A DNA stretch of 64,000 nucleotides from Mercurialis annua (taxonomy: Eukaryota; Streptophyta; Magnoliopsida; Malpighiales; Euphorbiaceae): the NCBI RefSeq assembly GCF_937616625.2, contig NC_065576.1, positions 29,075,128-29,139,127 on the forward strand. The letters run 5' to 3'. Below are positions 35,401-47,865 of the stretch, in pieces. The notes under the pieces are model-generated. The model saw nothing but the letters and a program-made list of their open reading frames with translations, was not told where the DNA came from and searched no databases. The position numbers and the translations under genes were made by a program. Positions within the stretch are counted from its first letter, which is position 1, and each line of letters starts with the position of its first letter.

Positions 35401-38112
35401 CGCTACGAAACAAATCCAAACGTTTCACCTTTTTAGCGATTGAAACCAAACATTTACACACGTTAGGAATAAAAACCAAACGTTTAAAACGTTACAAAAC
35501 AAATCGAAACGTTTCAACTTTTTAGCGATTTAAGCCAAACGTTTACAAACATTACGAAACAAATCTAAACGTTTCACCTTTTTAGTGATTAAGCTAAACG
35601 TTTACAAACCTTTCGAAACAAATCCAACCGTTTCACATTTTTAGCGATTTAAACCAAACATTTACAAACGCTACAAAACAAAGCCAAACATTTATAAATG
35701 TTACGAAACAAATCCAAGCATTTCACCTTTTTAGCAATTTAAGCCAAACGTTTCACCTTTTTAGTGATTTAAGCCGAACGTTTACAAAGGTTATGAAACA
35801 AAACCAAACGTTTCACCTTTATAGCAATTTAAGCCAAATATTTACAAACGTTATGAAACAAATCCAAACGTTTCGGGTTGTTAGTGATTTTAGCCAAACG
35901 TTTACAAACATTACGAAACAAATCCAAGCGTTTCACCTTTTTAGTGATTTAAGCCAAACGTTTACAAAGGTTACCAAAACATATCCAAATGTTTGACCTA
36001 TTTAGCGACTTAAGCCAAACGTATACAAACGTTACGAAACAAATCCAAACGTTTCCCCATTTTAGCGATTTACGCCTAACGTTTAAAAACATTACGAAAC
36101 AAATCCAAACGTTTAATACGTTACGAAACCCTTTTTAGCAATTTAGGCCAAACGTTTACAAACGTTTCGAAACAAATCCAAACGTTTCACCTTTTTAGCA
36201 AGTTAAGCCAAACCTTTACAAACGTTACGAAACAAAACCAAACGTTTCCCCTTTTTATCAATTTAAGCCAAACGTTTACAAACGTTACGAAACAAATCCA
36301 AACGTTTTACCTTTTTAGCGATTTAAGCCAAACGTTTACAAACGTTATGTAACAAATCCAAACGCTTCACATTTTTAGCAATGTAAGCCAAACATTTACA
36401 AACAATAAGAAAAAATTCCAAACGTTTTACCTTTTTTGCCATTTAAGCCAAACGTTTACAAACATTACGAAACAAATCCAAACGTTTCCCCTTTTTAGCG
36501 ATTTAAGCCAAACGTTTACAAAAGTTACGAAACAAATCCAAACGTTTCCCCTTTTTAGCGATTTAAGCCAAACGTTTACAAACGGTACGAAACAAATCCA
36601 AACATTTTACGTTTTTAGCGATATAAGCCGAACGTTTACAAAGGTTACGAAACAAAACCAAACGTTTCCTCTTTTTAGCGATTTACACCAAATGTTTAAA
36701 ATATTACGAAACAAAACGATTGCAAAGGTTACGAAACAAAACCAAATGTTTAATCCTTTTAGCGATATAAGCCAAATGCTTACAAACATTACAAAACAAA
36801 TCCAACCGTTTCACCTTTTTAGCGATTTAAGCCAAATGTATACAAAATTTACGAAACAAATCCAAACGTTTCACATTTTTAGCGATTTAAGCCAATCGTT
36901 TACAAATGCTATGAAACAAATCCAAACGTTTCCCCATATTAGTGATTTAAGCCAAACGTTTACAAACGTTACGAAAGAAATCCAAACGTTTCACCTTTTT
37001 AGCGATTTAAGCCAAATGTTTACAAACGTTACGATACCAATTCAAACGTTTCACCTTTTTAGCAATTTAAGCCAAAGGTTTACAAAGGTTACGAAACAAA
37101 ACCAAATGTTTCACCTTTTTAGCGATTTAAACCAAACGTTTAAAACGCTACGAAATAAAACGTTTACAAAGATTACAAAACAAAACGAAACGTTTCTCCT
37201 TTTTAGCGATTTAAGCCAAACCTTTACAAACTTTACGAAACAAATCCAAGCGTGTCACCTTTCTAGCAATTTAAGCCAAACGTTTACAAATGCTAAGAAA
37301 CAAATATAAACGTTTCACCTTTTTAGCGATTTAAGCCAAAAGTTTACAGAGGGTACAAGACAAAACCAAACGTTTCACCTTTTTAGCGATTAAAGCCAAA
37401 CATTTACAAACAGTACGAAATAAAGCCAAAAGTATAAAACGTTAAGAAACAAATCCAAATATTTCTCCTTTTTAACGATTTATGCCAAACGTTTACAATT
37501 GTTACGAAACAAATTCAAACTATAAAACGTTACGAAACCCTGTTTAGCAATTTAAGCCAAACGTTTACAAACGTTTCGAAACAAATCCAAAGGTTTCACC
37601 TTTTTAGCAATTTAAGCCAAACCTTTACAAACGTTACGAAACAAAACCAAACGTTTCACCTTTTTATCAATTTAAGCCAAATGTTTACAAATGTTACGAA
37701 ACAAATCCAAATGTTTCACCTTTTTAGCGATTTAAGTTAAACGTTTATTAACGTTATGTAACAAATCCAAACGCTTCACATTTTTAGCAATTTAAGCCAA
37801 ACGTTTACAAACAATACGAAACAAATCCAAACGTTTTACCTTTTTAGCGATTTAAGCCAAACGTTTACAAACGTTTCCCCATTTTAGCGATTTAAGCCTA
37901 ACGTTTACAAAAGTTACGAAACAAATCCAAACGTTTCCCCTTTTTAGCGATTTAAGTCAAACGTTTACAAACGGTACAAAACAAATCCAAACATTTTATC
38001 TTTTTAGCGATTTAAGACCAACGTTTACAAAGGTTACGAAACAAAACTAAACATTTCACCTTTTTAGCGATTTACACCAAATGTTTAAAACATTACGAAA
38101 CAAAACGATTAC
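26401..38112 (+). repeat. 60-bp satellite array, plus orientation (segment 3)
   Basis: About 11.7 kb of plus-oriented monomers starting directly after the truncated RT of element B. It contains many copies of a composite module in which a normal monomer is followed by GATTTAAACC, a half-monomer, and a monomer beginning AAACGTTTACAAAGG (near 29140, 30720, 31870, 33520, 34800, 35060, 37120 and 38070). The longest stop-free run in the window, 36692-37309 (205 codons), lies here and is only the satellite frame. The last five bases, ATTAC, are the left target-site copy of solo LTR E. Confidence 0.97.
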
Positions 38113-38567
38113 TGTAATACCCTAAAATAATTAATTAGCTATGTGGGCCACGTGTCCAGTTTTGACTCGCCAGAGTGGCGATGCCAGAAGAATTTCAGAG
38201 AAATTAAAGTAAATAAGTTTCAAGTAGGTCGGTTTTGGAAAATTAATCATGAGGAAATTAAGGTTATATTTCAATTCTAAAGTTAGAATTGGAATTAAAA
38301 AGAAAAATATCAAGAAAAGTCCAAAATAAAGTACAGGGACCAAAGTGGTAATTTAGCTACTTTGTGTCGAAAATGGAAATATTGGATTTTGACGGGAAAG
38401 TATTGATATCGAGCTTCGTATTATTTATCGGATATAAATAATACGTATGAGCCATAATAAAAGAATTTATCGATTTAGTTATGGATTAAATCGTACGAAA
38501 GAAAAGTTTAAAGGATAAACGATAATGGACAAAAAGAACAAGGATCAAAACAGCCTATTAACCATGA

Positions 38568-38576
38568 TATATAAAA
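38568..38576 (+). promoter_or_regulatory. Possible TATA box of LTR E
   Basis: TATATAAAA, about 455 bp inside the LTR, followed 30-60 bp later by a purine-rich stretch where R could start. It is a plausible core promoter by position and sequence; the transcription start is not visible. Confidence 0.4.
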
Positions 38577-38945
38577 GTTGAAATATGAAAGAAATAGGAT
38601 TATAGAGAGCGAGGAAGGATCCAGAGAGTGGAAGAAACATCGATCGATTTCGTTTCGCCGCCGTTTCTCCGTTCGACGTCCGATTCAAGTGATTTTCGCG
38701 ACGATCTCTTCGAAATCGAAAACTGTATCAATCTCACGCTTCGTTCCAAGGTAAGATATCAAGAATTGTTGCCAAATTCGAGTTAAGTGGGCTGTTTTAG
38801 TTTAGAATTTGGAATTGACGTTTTTGGCTAGATTTGAGTGTTTTGGTAAAAATTTAATGACGGGTTTCGTGAGAAATGAGGTGATTGATGTGTGAAGTAG
38901 GCCGAGGTGCGGTGAAACGGACCGGAAACAGCGTTTCCGGGCTGA

Positions 38946-39165
38946 GCATAGCGTGCAGCTATGCGCCCGCATAGCAGAGGCTATGCGAGATAGCCATGCT
39001 ATGCGCCCGCATAGCTCAGGCTATGCGCCCGCATAGCTCAGGCTATGCGCCCGCATAGCTCAGGCTATGCGCCCGCATAGCTCAGGCTATGCGAGCGCAT
39101 AGCCAGACTATGCGCCCGCATAGCCACACTATGCGAGCGCATAGTCATGCTATGCGCCCGCACAG
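38946..39165 (+). repeat. 22-bp hairpin minisatellite in LTR E
   Basis: About ten copies of a GC-rich 22-bp unit: CTATGC, GCCC, GCATAG, then a 6-bp spacer such as CTCAGG. Four consecutive perfect copies occupy 38999-39086. Each unit is itself an inverted repeat (CTATGC pairs with GCATAG), so the transcript could fold into a row of small hairpins. Outer copies vary in the loop (GAGC for GCCC) and spacer. Its GC content stands out sharply from the surrounding AT-rich LTR. Confidence 0.93.
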
Positions 39166-39929
39166 TGGGTCCGGAGGACCGAAGTGGACATTTGACCTAG
39201 TTTGACCCAAATTTTGATAATTTTGAATATTAAACCCTATAATTCTATTAAAGACCCCGATAATTTAAAAAGTAAGATTTAAATCGATGTTTTACGTGAG
39301 TAACGATAATGAAAAACATTAAGAAAATTATTTAATCCTCGAATACAAGGAATGATATTCGATACGCCGTGGGTACGACTAAGAGTTATTGGATACGTGT
39401 ATGATGCTAAAAACGAAACCAAACCCTAGAATTTGAAAGTAATATATGTGTAAGAATACGAGATTCACGTCTAATCATTAAACGTTAATTATTATGTACC
39501 AAACTGACAGCGAGTAGTGGAGTCAGTAGACGTGGACTAGCAAAGGCATATCATTTCATAGACCACGTTATTGATTGGATTGCGGTCACTGTAAGTTGTA
39601 TTTACTTTCGTGTATTATATGTTAAAGTTATTTTTATATAGATATATATATATATGTTTATATGCATCGCATGTTATATAATTTGATTGAAATGTTATAT
39701 GTTTCTATTAAGTTTATATACGAGAACTAGTATACGATCCGAAGAAACTAGTTACCTATTGGGTGTCAATAGGCTGTGTGATCACCGGTATCGAGTCGGT
39801 CTAGTGTGTTTGCATTTGAGAAACGAGTTGGTATGTATGACACGATAGAAATATGAAATTTGAGATTTGAGGTATAGTTTTGATACGAGTGAGCACTCGG
39901 CTACGGTGTAGTCTGGAGTCCCTGTATCT

Positions 39930-39996
39930 AGTGGGCTGGGCCCACCAGTGGGTTGGGCCCACCAGTGGATTGGACCCACCAGTGAGTTGGACTCAC
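39930..39996 (+). repeat. 17-bp hairpin repeat in LTR E, four copies
   Basis: Four 17-bp units starting at 39930, 39947, 39964 and 39981. Each has an inverted repeat: GTGGG with CCCAC in units 1 and 2, GTGGA with CCCAC in unit 3, and GTGAG with CTCAC in unit 4. Unit 4 has matching changes on both arms, so pairing is preserved. Confidence 0.88.
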
Positions 39997-42900
39997 AACT
40001 TGAGATTTATGATTGGGTTGAACGATATATTATTATTCAAGAGATGTGTTGCATACTAGGATATTAGTTTCGTACGGATCAAATACATGTTTATATGTTT
40101 TATATTATTATTTTCTTGAGATGCGATGCTATATTTTTATACTAATACCGTTAGTAAATACAAACTCACTCAGTATTTTCCCAAATACTGACCCCTCACC
40201 TTTGATGTTTTCAGGTGCTTAGTATGTGGACCTAGTTAGAGGCCAGTATTGGAAGTCCAGAAGTCAGCTGTGTATGTATAGTATCTGACTTCTGTGCATG
40301 CTGCAGTAGTGGTCCCGAGTTGACAGAGTCATAGCCTAGACAGCAGTATATTTTGATTGTACATATTACTTGTTGTCTTGTTTATATATTTTGATAGACC
40401 ACGTATTATATGTTTGTTCACGGCACCAGATGTCGGTGATATGCTTGATACACTAACTGGTGCATATAGTACCGCGAGGCCAGTTCGTACGAGGTACGGT
40501 AACTAGAGCCCGCGAGGATAACAGAACAGTTAGTGTAAATATTGGTATATATATATGTTATATATATTTGTTTCTGTTGTGTTAGTTGTTTATTATTTGC
40601 AAAAAATTAATAGTGATTTAAGGCTTGCTACAGGTTCCGGAGCTACCACTCGTGTTCCCTAGCGCCGGTCGCGACTCAATATTTTGGGTCGTGACAATTA
40701 CAAAGGTTACAAAACAAAACAAAACGTTTCACATTTTTAGCGATTTAAGCCAAACGTTTAAAAACATTACGAAGAAAATCCAAACATTTCATCCTTTTAG
40801 CGATATAAGCCAAATGTTTACAAATCCAAACATGTCACATTTTTAGCAATTTGAGCGAAAAAATTGGAAACACTACGAAACAAATCCACGCGTTATACCT
40901 TTTTAGATACTCAAGCCAAACATTTACGAACTTTATCAAACAAATTCAAAGGTTTCACCTTTTTAGCGATTTAAGCCAAACGTTTACAAACGTTACGAAA
41001 CAAATCCAAAAGTTTAACTTTTTTTGTGATTTAATCCGAAGGTTTACAAAGGTTACGAAACAAAACCAAACATTTCACCTTTTTAGCGATATAAACCAAA
41101 CGTTTAAAACGTTACGAAGAAAAACGTTTACAAAGGTTAAGAAACAAAACCAAACGTTTCACCTTTTTAGCGATTCAAGCCAAACGTTTACAAACGTTAC
41201 GAAACAAATCCAAATGTATCACCTTTTTAGCAATTTATGCCAAACGTTTACAAATATTACGATACAAATCCAAACGTTTCACTTTTTTAGCAATTTAAGC
41301 CAAACGTTTACAAACGTTTACAAACGTTACGAAACTAAACAAAATGTTTCACCTTTTTAGATATTTAAGTCAAACATTTACAAACCAGTACGAAACATAT
41401 CCAAAGGTTTCACATTTTTAGCAATGAAGCCAAACATTTACACACGTTAGGAAACAAAGTCAAACGTTTAAAATGTTATGAAACAAATCCAAACGTTTCA
41501 TCTTTTTAGCGATTTAAGCCAAACGTTTAAAAACATTACGAAACAAATCCAAGCGTTTCACCTTTCTAGAAATTTAAGCCAAACGTTTACAAATGCTAAG
41601 ACACAAATCTAAACGTTTCACCTTTTTAGCGATTTAAGCCAAACGTTTACAGAGGTTACAAAACAAAACCAAATGTTTCACCTTTTTAGCGATTTAAGCC
41701 AAACATTTACAAACTTTACGAAAGAAATCCAAACGTTTCACATTTATAGCGATTTAAGCCAAACGTTTACAAACGCAACGAAACAAATCCAAATGTTTCC
41801 CCTTTTAGCGATTGAAGCCAAATATTTACAAACATTACGAAATAAAGCCAAACGTTTAATACGTTAAGAAACAAATCCAAACGTTTCACCTATTTAGCGA
41901 TTTATGCCAAACATTTACAAACGTTTCGAAAGAAATCCAAACGTTTCCCCTTTTCAGCGATTTAAGACAAACGTTTACAAACGTAACGAAACAAATCCAA
42001 CCATTTCACATTTTTAGTGATTTAAGCAAAACGTTTACGAATGTTACGAAACAAAGCCAAACATTTACAAACATTACGAAACAAATCCAAACGTTTCACC
42101 TTATTAGCATTTTAAGACAAACGTTTACTAACGTTATAAAACGAATCCAAACATTTCACCTTTTTAGTGATTTAAGCCGAACGTTCACAAAGGTTACTAA
42201 ACAAAAACAAACGTTTCAACTTTTTAGCGATTTAAGCCAAGCGTTTACAAACGTTACGAAACAAATCCTAGCGTTTAACCTTTTTAGCGATTTAAGCCAT
42301 AAGTTTACAAACGTTACGAAACAAATCCAAACGTTTCACCTTTTTAACGATTGAAGCCAAACGTTTACAAACGTTATGAAACAAAACCAAACTTTTTAAA
42401 CGTTACGAAACAAATCCAAATGTTTCACTTTTTTAGCAATTTAAGCCAACGTTTCCCCATTTTTGCGATTTAAGCAAAACGTTTACCAATGTTATGAAAC
42501 AAATCAAAGAGTTTCACCTTTTTAGCGATATGAGCCAAACGTTTACAGATGTTACGAAACAAATTCAAACGTTTCATATTTTTAGCAATTTAAGCCAAAC
42601 GGTTACAAACGTTACGAGACAAAGCCAAACGTTTATAAACATTACGAAACAAATCCAAATGTTACGAAAAAATCCAAACGTTCACCTTTTTAGCGATTTA
42701 ATCCGAACGTTTACAAAGGTTACGAAACGAAACCAAATGTTTAACCTTTTTAGTGATTTAAGCCAAAAGTTTACAAATGTTACGAAACAAATCCAAATGT
42801 TTCACCTAAACGTTTACAAACATTACGAAACAAATCCAAGCGTTTCACCTTTTTAGCAATTTAAGCCAAACGTTTACAAACGTTACGAAACAAATCCCAA

Positions 42901-45900
42901 CGTTTCACCTTTTTAGCGTTTTAACCAAACATTTACAAATGTTACGAAACAAATCCAAATGTTTCCCCATTTAAGCTATTTAAGCCAAACGTTTAAAAAC
43001 GTTACGAAACAAATCCAAACGATTAAAACGTTACGAAACCCTTTTTAGCAATTTAAGTCAAACGTTTATAAACATAACGAAACAAATCCAAACGTTTCTC
43101 CTTTTTAGCGATTTAAGCCAAACGTTTACAAACGTTATGATACAAAACCAACATTTCACCTTTTTAGCGATTTACGCCAAACGTTTACAAACATTACGAA
43201 ATAAATCAAAACGTTTCACCTTGTTTTAGCGATTTAAGCCAAATGTTTACAAACATTATGAAGCAAATCCAAACGTTTCACCTTTTTAGAGAATTAACCC
43301 AAACGTTTATAAACGTTACGAAACAAATCCAAGCATTTCACCTTTTTGCAATAGCCAAACGTTTACAAACGTTACGAAACAAATCCAAACGTTTCACTAT
43401 TTTACCGATTTAAGCCAAACGTTTATAAACGTTACGAAACAAATGCAAATGTTTCACCTTTTTAGCGACTTAAGCCAAACGTTTACAAACGTTACGAAAT
43501 AAATCCAAACGTTTCACCTTTTTTGCGATTTAATCCAAACGTTTACAAACGTTACAAAACAAAACCAAACGTTTCATCTTTTTAGCGATTTAAGCCAAAC
43601 GTTTACAAACATTACGAAACAAAAGCAAACGTTTAAAACGTTATGAAACAAAACCAAACGTTTAAAACATTATGAAACAAATCCAAGCATTTCACCTTAT
43701 TAGCAATTTAAGTTAAACGTTTACAAACGTTACGAAAAAAATCCAAACATTTCACCTTTTAAGCGATTTAAGCCTAACGTTTACAAACGTTACGAAACAA
43801 ATCCAAACGTTTCACCTTTTTAGTTATTTAAGCCGAACGTTTACAAAGGATACGAAACAAAACCAAACGTTTACAAACGTTACTAAAAAAATCCAAACAT
43901 TTCACCTATTTTACCGATTTAAGCCAAACGTTTATAAACGTTACGAAACAAATGCAAATGTTTCACCTTTTTAGCGACTTAAGCCAAACGTTTACAAACA
44001 TTACGAAACAAATCCAAAAGTTTCACCTTTTTAGCGATTTAAGCCAAACGTTTACAGACGTTATGAAGCAAATCCAAACGTTTCTCCTTTTTAGCGATTT
44101 AAGCCAAACGTTTACAAACGTTACGAAACAAATCCAAGCATTTCACCTTTTTAGCAATAGCCAAACGTTTACAAACGTTACGAAACAAATCCAAACGTTT
44201 CCCCTTTTTAGCTATTTAAGCCAAACGTTTAATACGTTACGAAATAAAACGTTTACAAAGATTACAAAACAAAACCAAACGTTTTGCCTTTTTAGCGATT
44301 TAAGCCAAACGTTTACAAACTTTACGAAACAAATCCAAGCATTTCACCTTTTTAGCTATTTAAGCCGAACATTTACAAAGGTTACGAAACAAAACCAAAC
44401 ATTTCACCGTTTTAGCGAATTAAGCAAACGTTTACAAACTTTACGAAACATATCCAAACGTTTCATATTTTTAGCGATTTAAGCCAAACGTTTACAAAGG
44501 TTACGAAACAAAACCAAACGTTTCACCTTTTTAGCGATTTAAACCAAACGTTTAATACGTTACGAAATAAAACGTTTACGAAGATTACAAAACAAAACCA
44601 AACGTTTTGCCTTTTTAGCGATTTAAGCCAAACGTTTACAAACTTTACGAAACAAATCCAAACGTTTCATCTTTTTAGCTATTTAAGCCAAACCTTTACA
44701 AACATTACGAAACAAATCCAAGCGTTTCCAATTTTTAGCAATTTAAGCCAAACATTTACAAATGCTAAGAAACAAATCTAAACGTTTTACCTTTTTAGTG
44801 ATTTAAGCCAAACGTTTACAGAGGGTACAAAACAAAACCAAACGTTTCACCTTTTTCGCGATTTAAGCCAAACGTTTACAAACTTTACGAAAGAAATCCA
44901 AACGTTTCACATTTATAGCGATTTAACCCAAACGTTTACAAACGCAACGAAACGAATCCAAACGTTTCACCTTTTTAGCTATTGATGCCAAACATTTACA
45001 AACATTACGAAATAAAGCCAACCGTTTAAAACATTAAGAAACAAATCCAAACGTTTCACCTTTTTAGCGATTTATGACAAACGTTTACAAACATTACGAA
45101 ACAAATCCAAATGTTTCACCTTTTTAGCGATTTTAGCCAAACGTTATGAAATAAATCCTACCGTTTCACATTTTTAGCTATTTAAGCCAAACATTTACAA
45201 ACATTACGAAACAAATCAAAAAGTTTCACCTTTTTAGCGATTTAAGCCAAACGTTTACAGACGTTATGAAGCAAATCCAAACGTTTCTCCTTTTTAGCGA
45301 TTTAAGCCAAACGTTTACAAACGTTACGAAACAAATCCAAGCATTTCACCTTTTTAGCAATAGCCAAACGTTTACAAACGTTACGAAACAAATCCAAACG
45401 TTTCACCTTTTTAGTGATTTGAGCAAAACGTTTATACACGTTACGAAACAAATCCAAATGTTTCACCTTTTTAGCGACTTAAGCCAAACGTTTACAAATG
45501 TTACGAAACAAATCCAAACGTTTCCCCTTTTTTGCGATTTAAGCCAAACGTTTACAAACATTACGAAACAAAACGAAATGTTTCACCTTTTTAGCGATTT
45601 AAGCTAAGCGTTTACAAACGTTATGAAGCAAAACCAAACGTTTAAAACGTTACAAAACAAATCCAAACGTTTCACCTTTTCACCACTTTAAGCCAAACGT
45701 ATACAAACGTTACGAAACAAATCCAAACATTTTACCTTTTAAGCGATTTAAGCCAAACGTTTACAAACGTTACGAAACAAATCCAAACGTTTCCCCTTTT
45801 TGGTTATTTAAGCCGAACGTTTACAAAGGTTAGGAAACAAAACCAAATGTTTCACCTTTTTAGCTATTTAAACCAAACGTTTAAACGTTACGAAACAAAA

Positions 45901-46459
45901 CATTTACAAAGGTTACGAAACAAAACCAAACGTTTCACCTTTTAAGAGATTTAAGCCAAACGTTTACTAACGCTACGAAACAAATCCAAATGTTTCCCCT
46001 TTTTAGCAATTTAAGTCAAACGTTTACAAACATTACGAAACAAATCCAAGAGTTTCACCTTTATATCGACATATGCCAAACGTTTGCAAACGTTACGAAA
46101 CAAATCCAAACGTTTCACCTTTTTAGCGATTTAAGTCGAACGTTTACAAAGGTTACGAAACAAAACCAAACATTTCACCTTTTTAGCGATTTAAGGAAAC
46201 ATATACAAACTTTACAAAACAAATCCAAAAGTTTCACATTTTTATCGATTTAAGCCAAACGTATACAAAAATTATGAAACAAATCCAAGCGTTTCACCTT
46301 TTTAGCGATTTAAGCAAAACGTTTACTAACGTTACGAAACAAATCCAAGCGTTTCCCCTTTTAGCAATTTAAGCCAAACGTTTACAAACGTTACGAAACA
46401 AATCTAGATGTTTCTCCATTTTAGCGATTTAAGGCAAAAGTTTACAAACGTTAGGAAAC

Positions 46460-46596
46460 AAACGTTTGGCTTAGCGATTTAAACGTTTGGATTTGTTTTG
46501 TAACGTTTTAATCGTTTGGATTTGTTTCGAAACGTTTGGAAAAGTTTGGTTTGGTTTTGTAACATTTTAAACGTCTGGATTTGTTTCGTAACGTTT
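46460..46596 (-). repeat. Inverted satellite block 1
   Basis: In a plus-oriented array, this stretch reads in minus orientation (GTTTGGCTTAGCGATTTAAA, then GTTTGGATTTG words). It enters at AAACGTTT (46460-46467) and leaves through GTAACGTTTAACGTTTAC. The first unit is irregular: GGCTTAGCGATTT mixes the order of monomer parts. Confidence 0.88.
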
Positions 46597-47726
46597 AACG
46601 TTTACAAACGTTACGAAACAAATCCAAACATTTCACTTTTTTAGCGATTTGAGCCAAACGTTTGAAAATGATACAAAACAAATCCAAACGTTTAAAACGT
46701 TATGAAAAAAAAACAAAACATTTCACCTTTTTAGCGATTTAAGCCAGGCGTTTACAAACGTTACGAAACAAATCCAAACATTTCACCTTTTTAGAAATTT
46801 AAGCCAAACTTTTACTAATGTTACAAAATAAATCCAAACGTTTAAAACGTTATGAAACAAATCCAAACGTTTCACATTTTTAGCAATTGAAGCCAAACAT
46901 TTACAAACGTTACGAAACAAAATCCAAACATTTCACCTTTTTAGCAATTTAAGACAAAAGTTTACAAACGTTACCAAATAAAACAAAACGTTTACAAAGG
47001 TAATGAAAGAAAACCAAACGTTTCACCTTTTTAGTGATTTAAGCCAAACGTTTACAAACGTCATAAAACAAAAACAAACGTTTCATATTTTTCAGCGATT
47101 TAAGTGGAACATTTACAAACGTTACGAAACCAAACCAAATGTTTCACCTTTTTAGCGATTTAAGCCAAACTTTTACAAACATTACCAAACAAATCCAAAG
47201 GTTTCACCTCTTTAGCGATTTAAGCCAAACGTTTACAAACATCACGAAACAAATCCAAGCGTTTCGCCTTTATAGCGATCTAAGCCAAACGTTTACAAAC
47301 GTTACGAAACAAATCCAAAATTTTCACCTTTTTAGCGATTTAAGTCGAACTTTTACAAACGTTAAGAAACATATCCAAATGTTTCACCTTTTTAGCGATA
47401 TAAGTCGAACGTTTACAAACTTTACGAAACAAATCCAAATGTTTCACCTTTCTAGCGATTTAAGCCGAACGTTACAAACATTATGAAACAAATCCAAGCG
47501 TTTCACCATTTTAGCGATTTAAGCCAAACGTACAAACGTTACGAAAAAAATCCAAGCGTTTCACCTTTTTAGATATTTAAGCCAAACGTTTACAAACGTT
47601 ACAAAACAAATACAAACATTTCACCTTTTAGCGATTTAAGCCAAATGTTTACAAACGTTACGAAACAAAACCAAACGTTTCACATTTTTAGCGATTTAAG
47701 CCAAACGTTTACAAACGTTATGAAAC

Positions 47727-47865
47727 AAACGTTTGGCTTAGTGATTTAAACATTTGGATTTGTTTTGTAACGCTTTAAATGTTTGGATTTGTTTCGAAAC
47801 GTTTGGAAAAGTTTGGTTTTGTTTTGTAACGTTTTAAACGTCTGGATTTGTTTCGTAACGTTTAA
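47727..47865 (-). repeat. Inverted satellite block 2
   Basis: Same internal structure and same two junctions as block 1, 1,267 bp downstream. It includes the rare CGTCTGGATTTG word shared with block 1, so it is a duplicate of block 1 rather than an independent inversion. Confidence 0.88.

Larger units (their letters stand above)
38108..40701 (+). mobile_element. Solo LTR E with 5-bp target-site duplication
   Basis: An LTR of 2,584 bp (38113-40696), starting TGTAATACCC and ending GGGTCGTGACA, flanked on both sides by ATTAC (38108-38112 and 40697-40701). Removing the LTR and one ATTAC restores normal array sequence (AAACGATTACAAAGG), as in other copies of the same module. This is the signature of an LTR retrotransposon insertion later reduced by LTR-LTR recombination. 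Terminal bases and the CCTAGCGCCGGTC word before the 3' end are shared with LTRs A and B, so it belongs to a related family. No internal coding region. Orientation plus is judged from the LTR ends. Confidence 0.96.

Noticed and set aside
36692..37309. Long satellite open frames (e.g. 36692-37309, 20228-20821, 48402-48992, 43952-44482) as repeat-protein genes
   Set aside because: They are the open frame of the 60-bp satellite, end and start arbitrarily with CpG-decay changes, have no other domain, and amino-acid-changing variants are as common as silent ones.
39782..39979. Minus-strand frame with WAQPTGGPSP in LTR E
   Set aside because: Generated by the 17-bp hairpin repeat read on the reverse strand; lies within a non-coding LTR.
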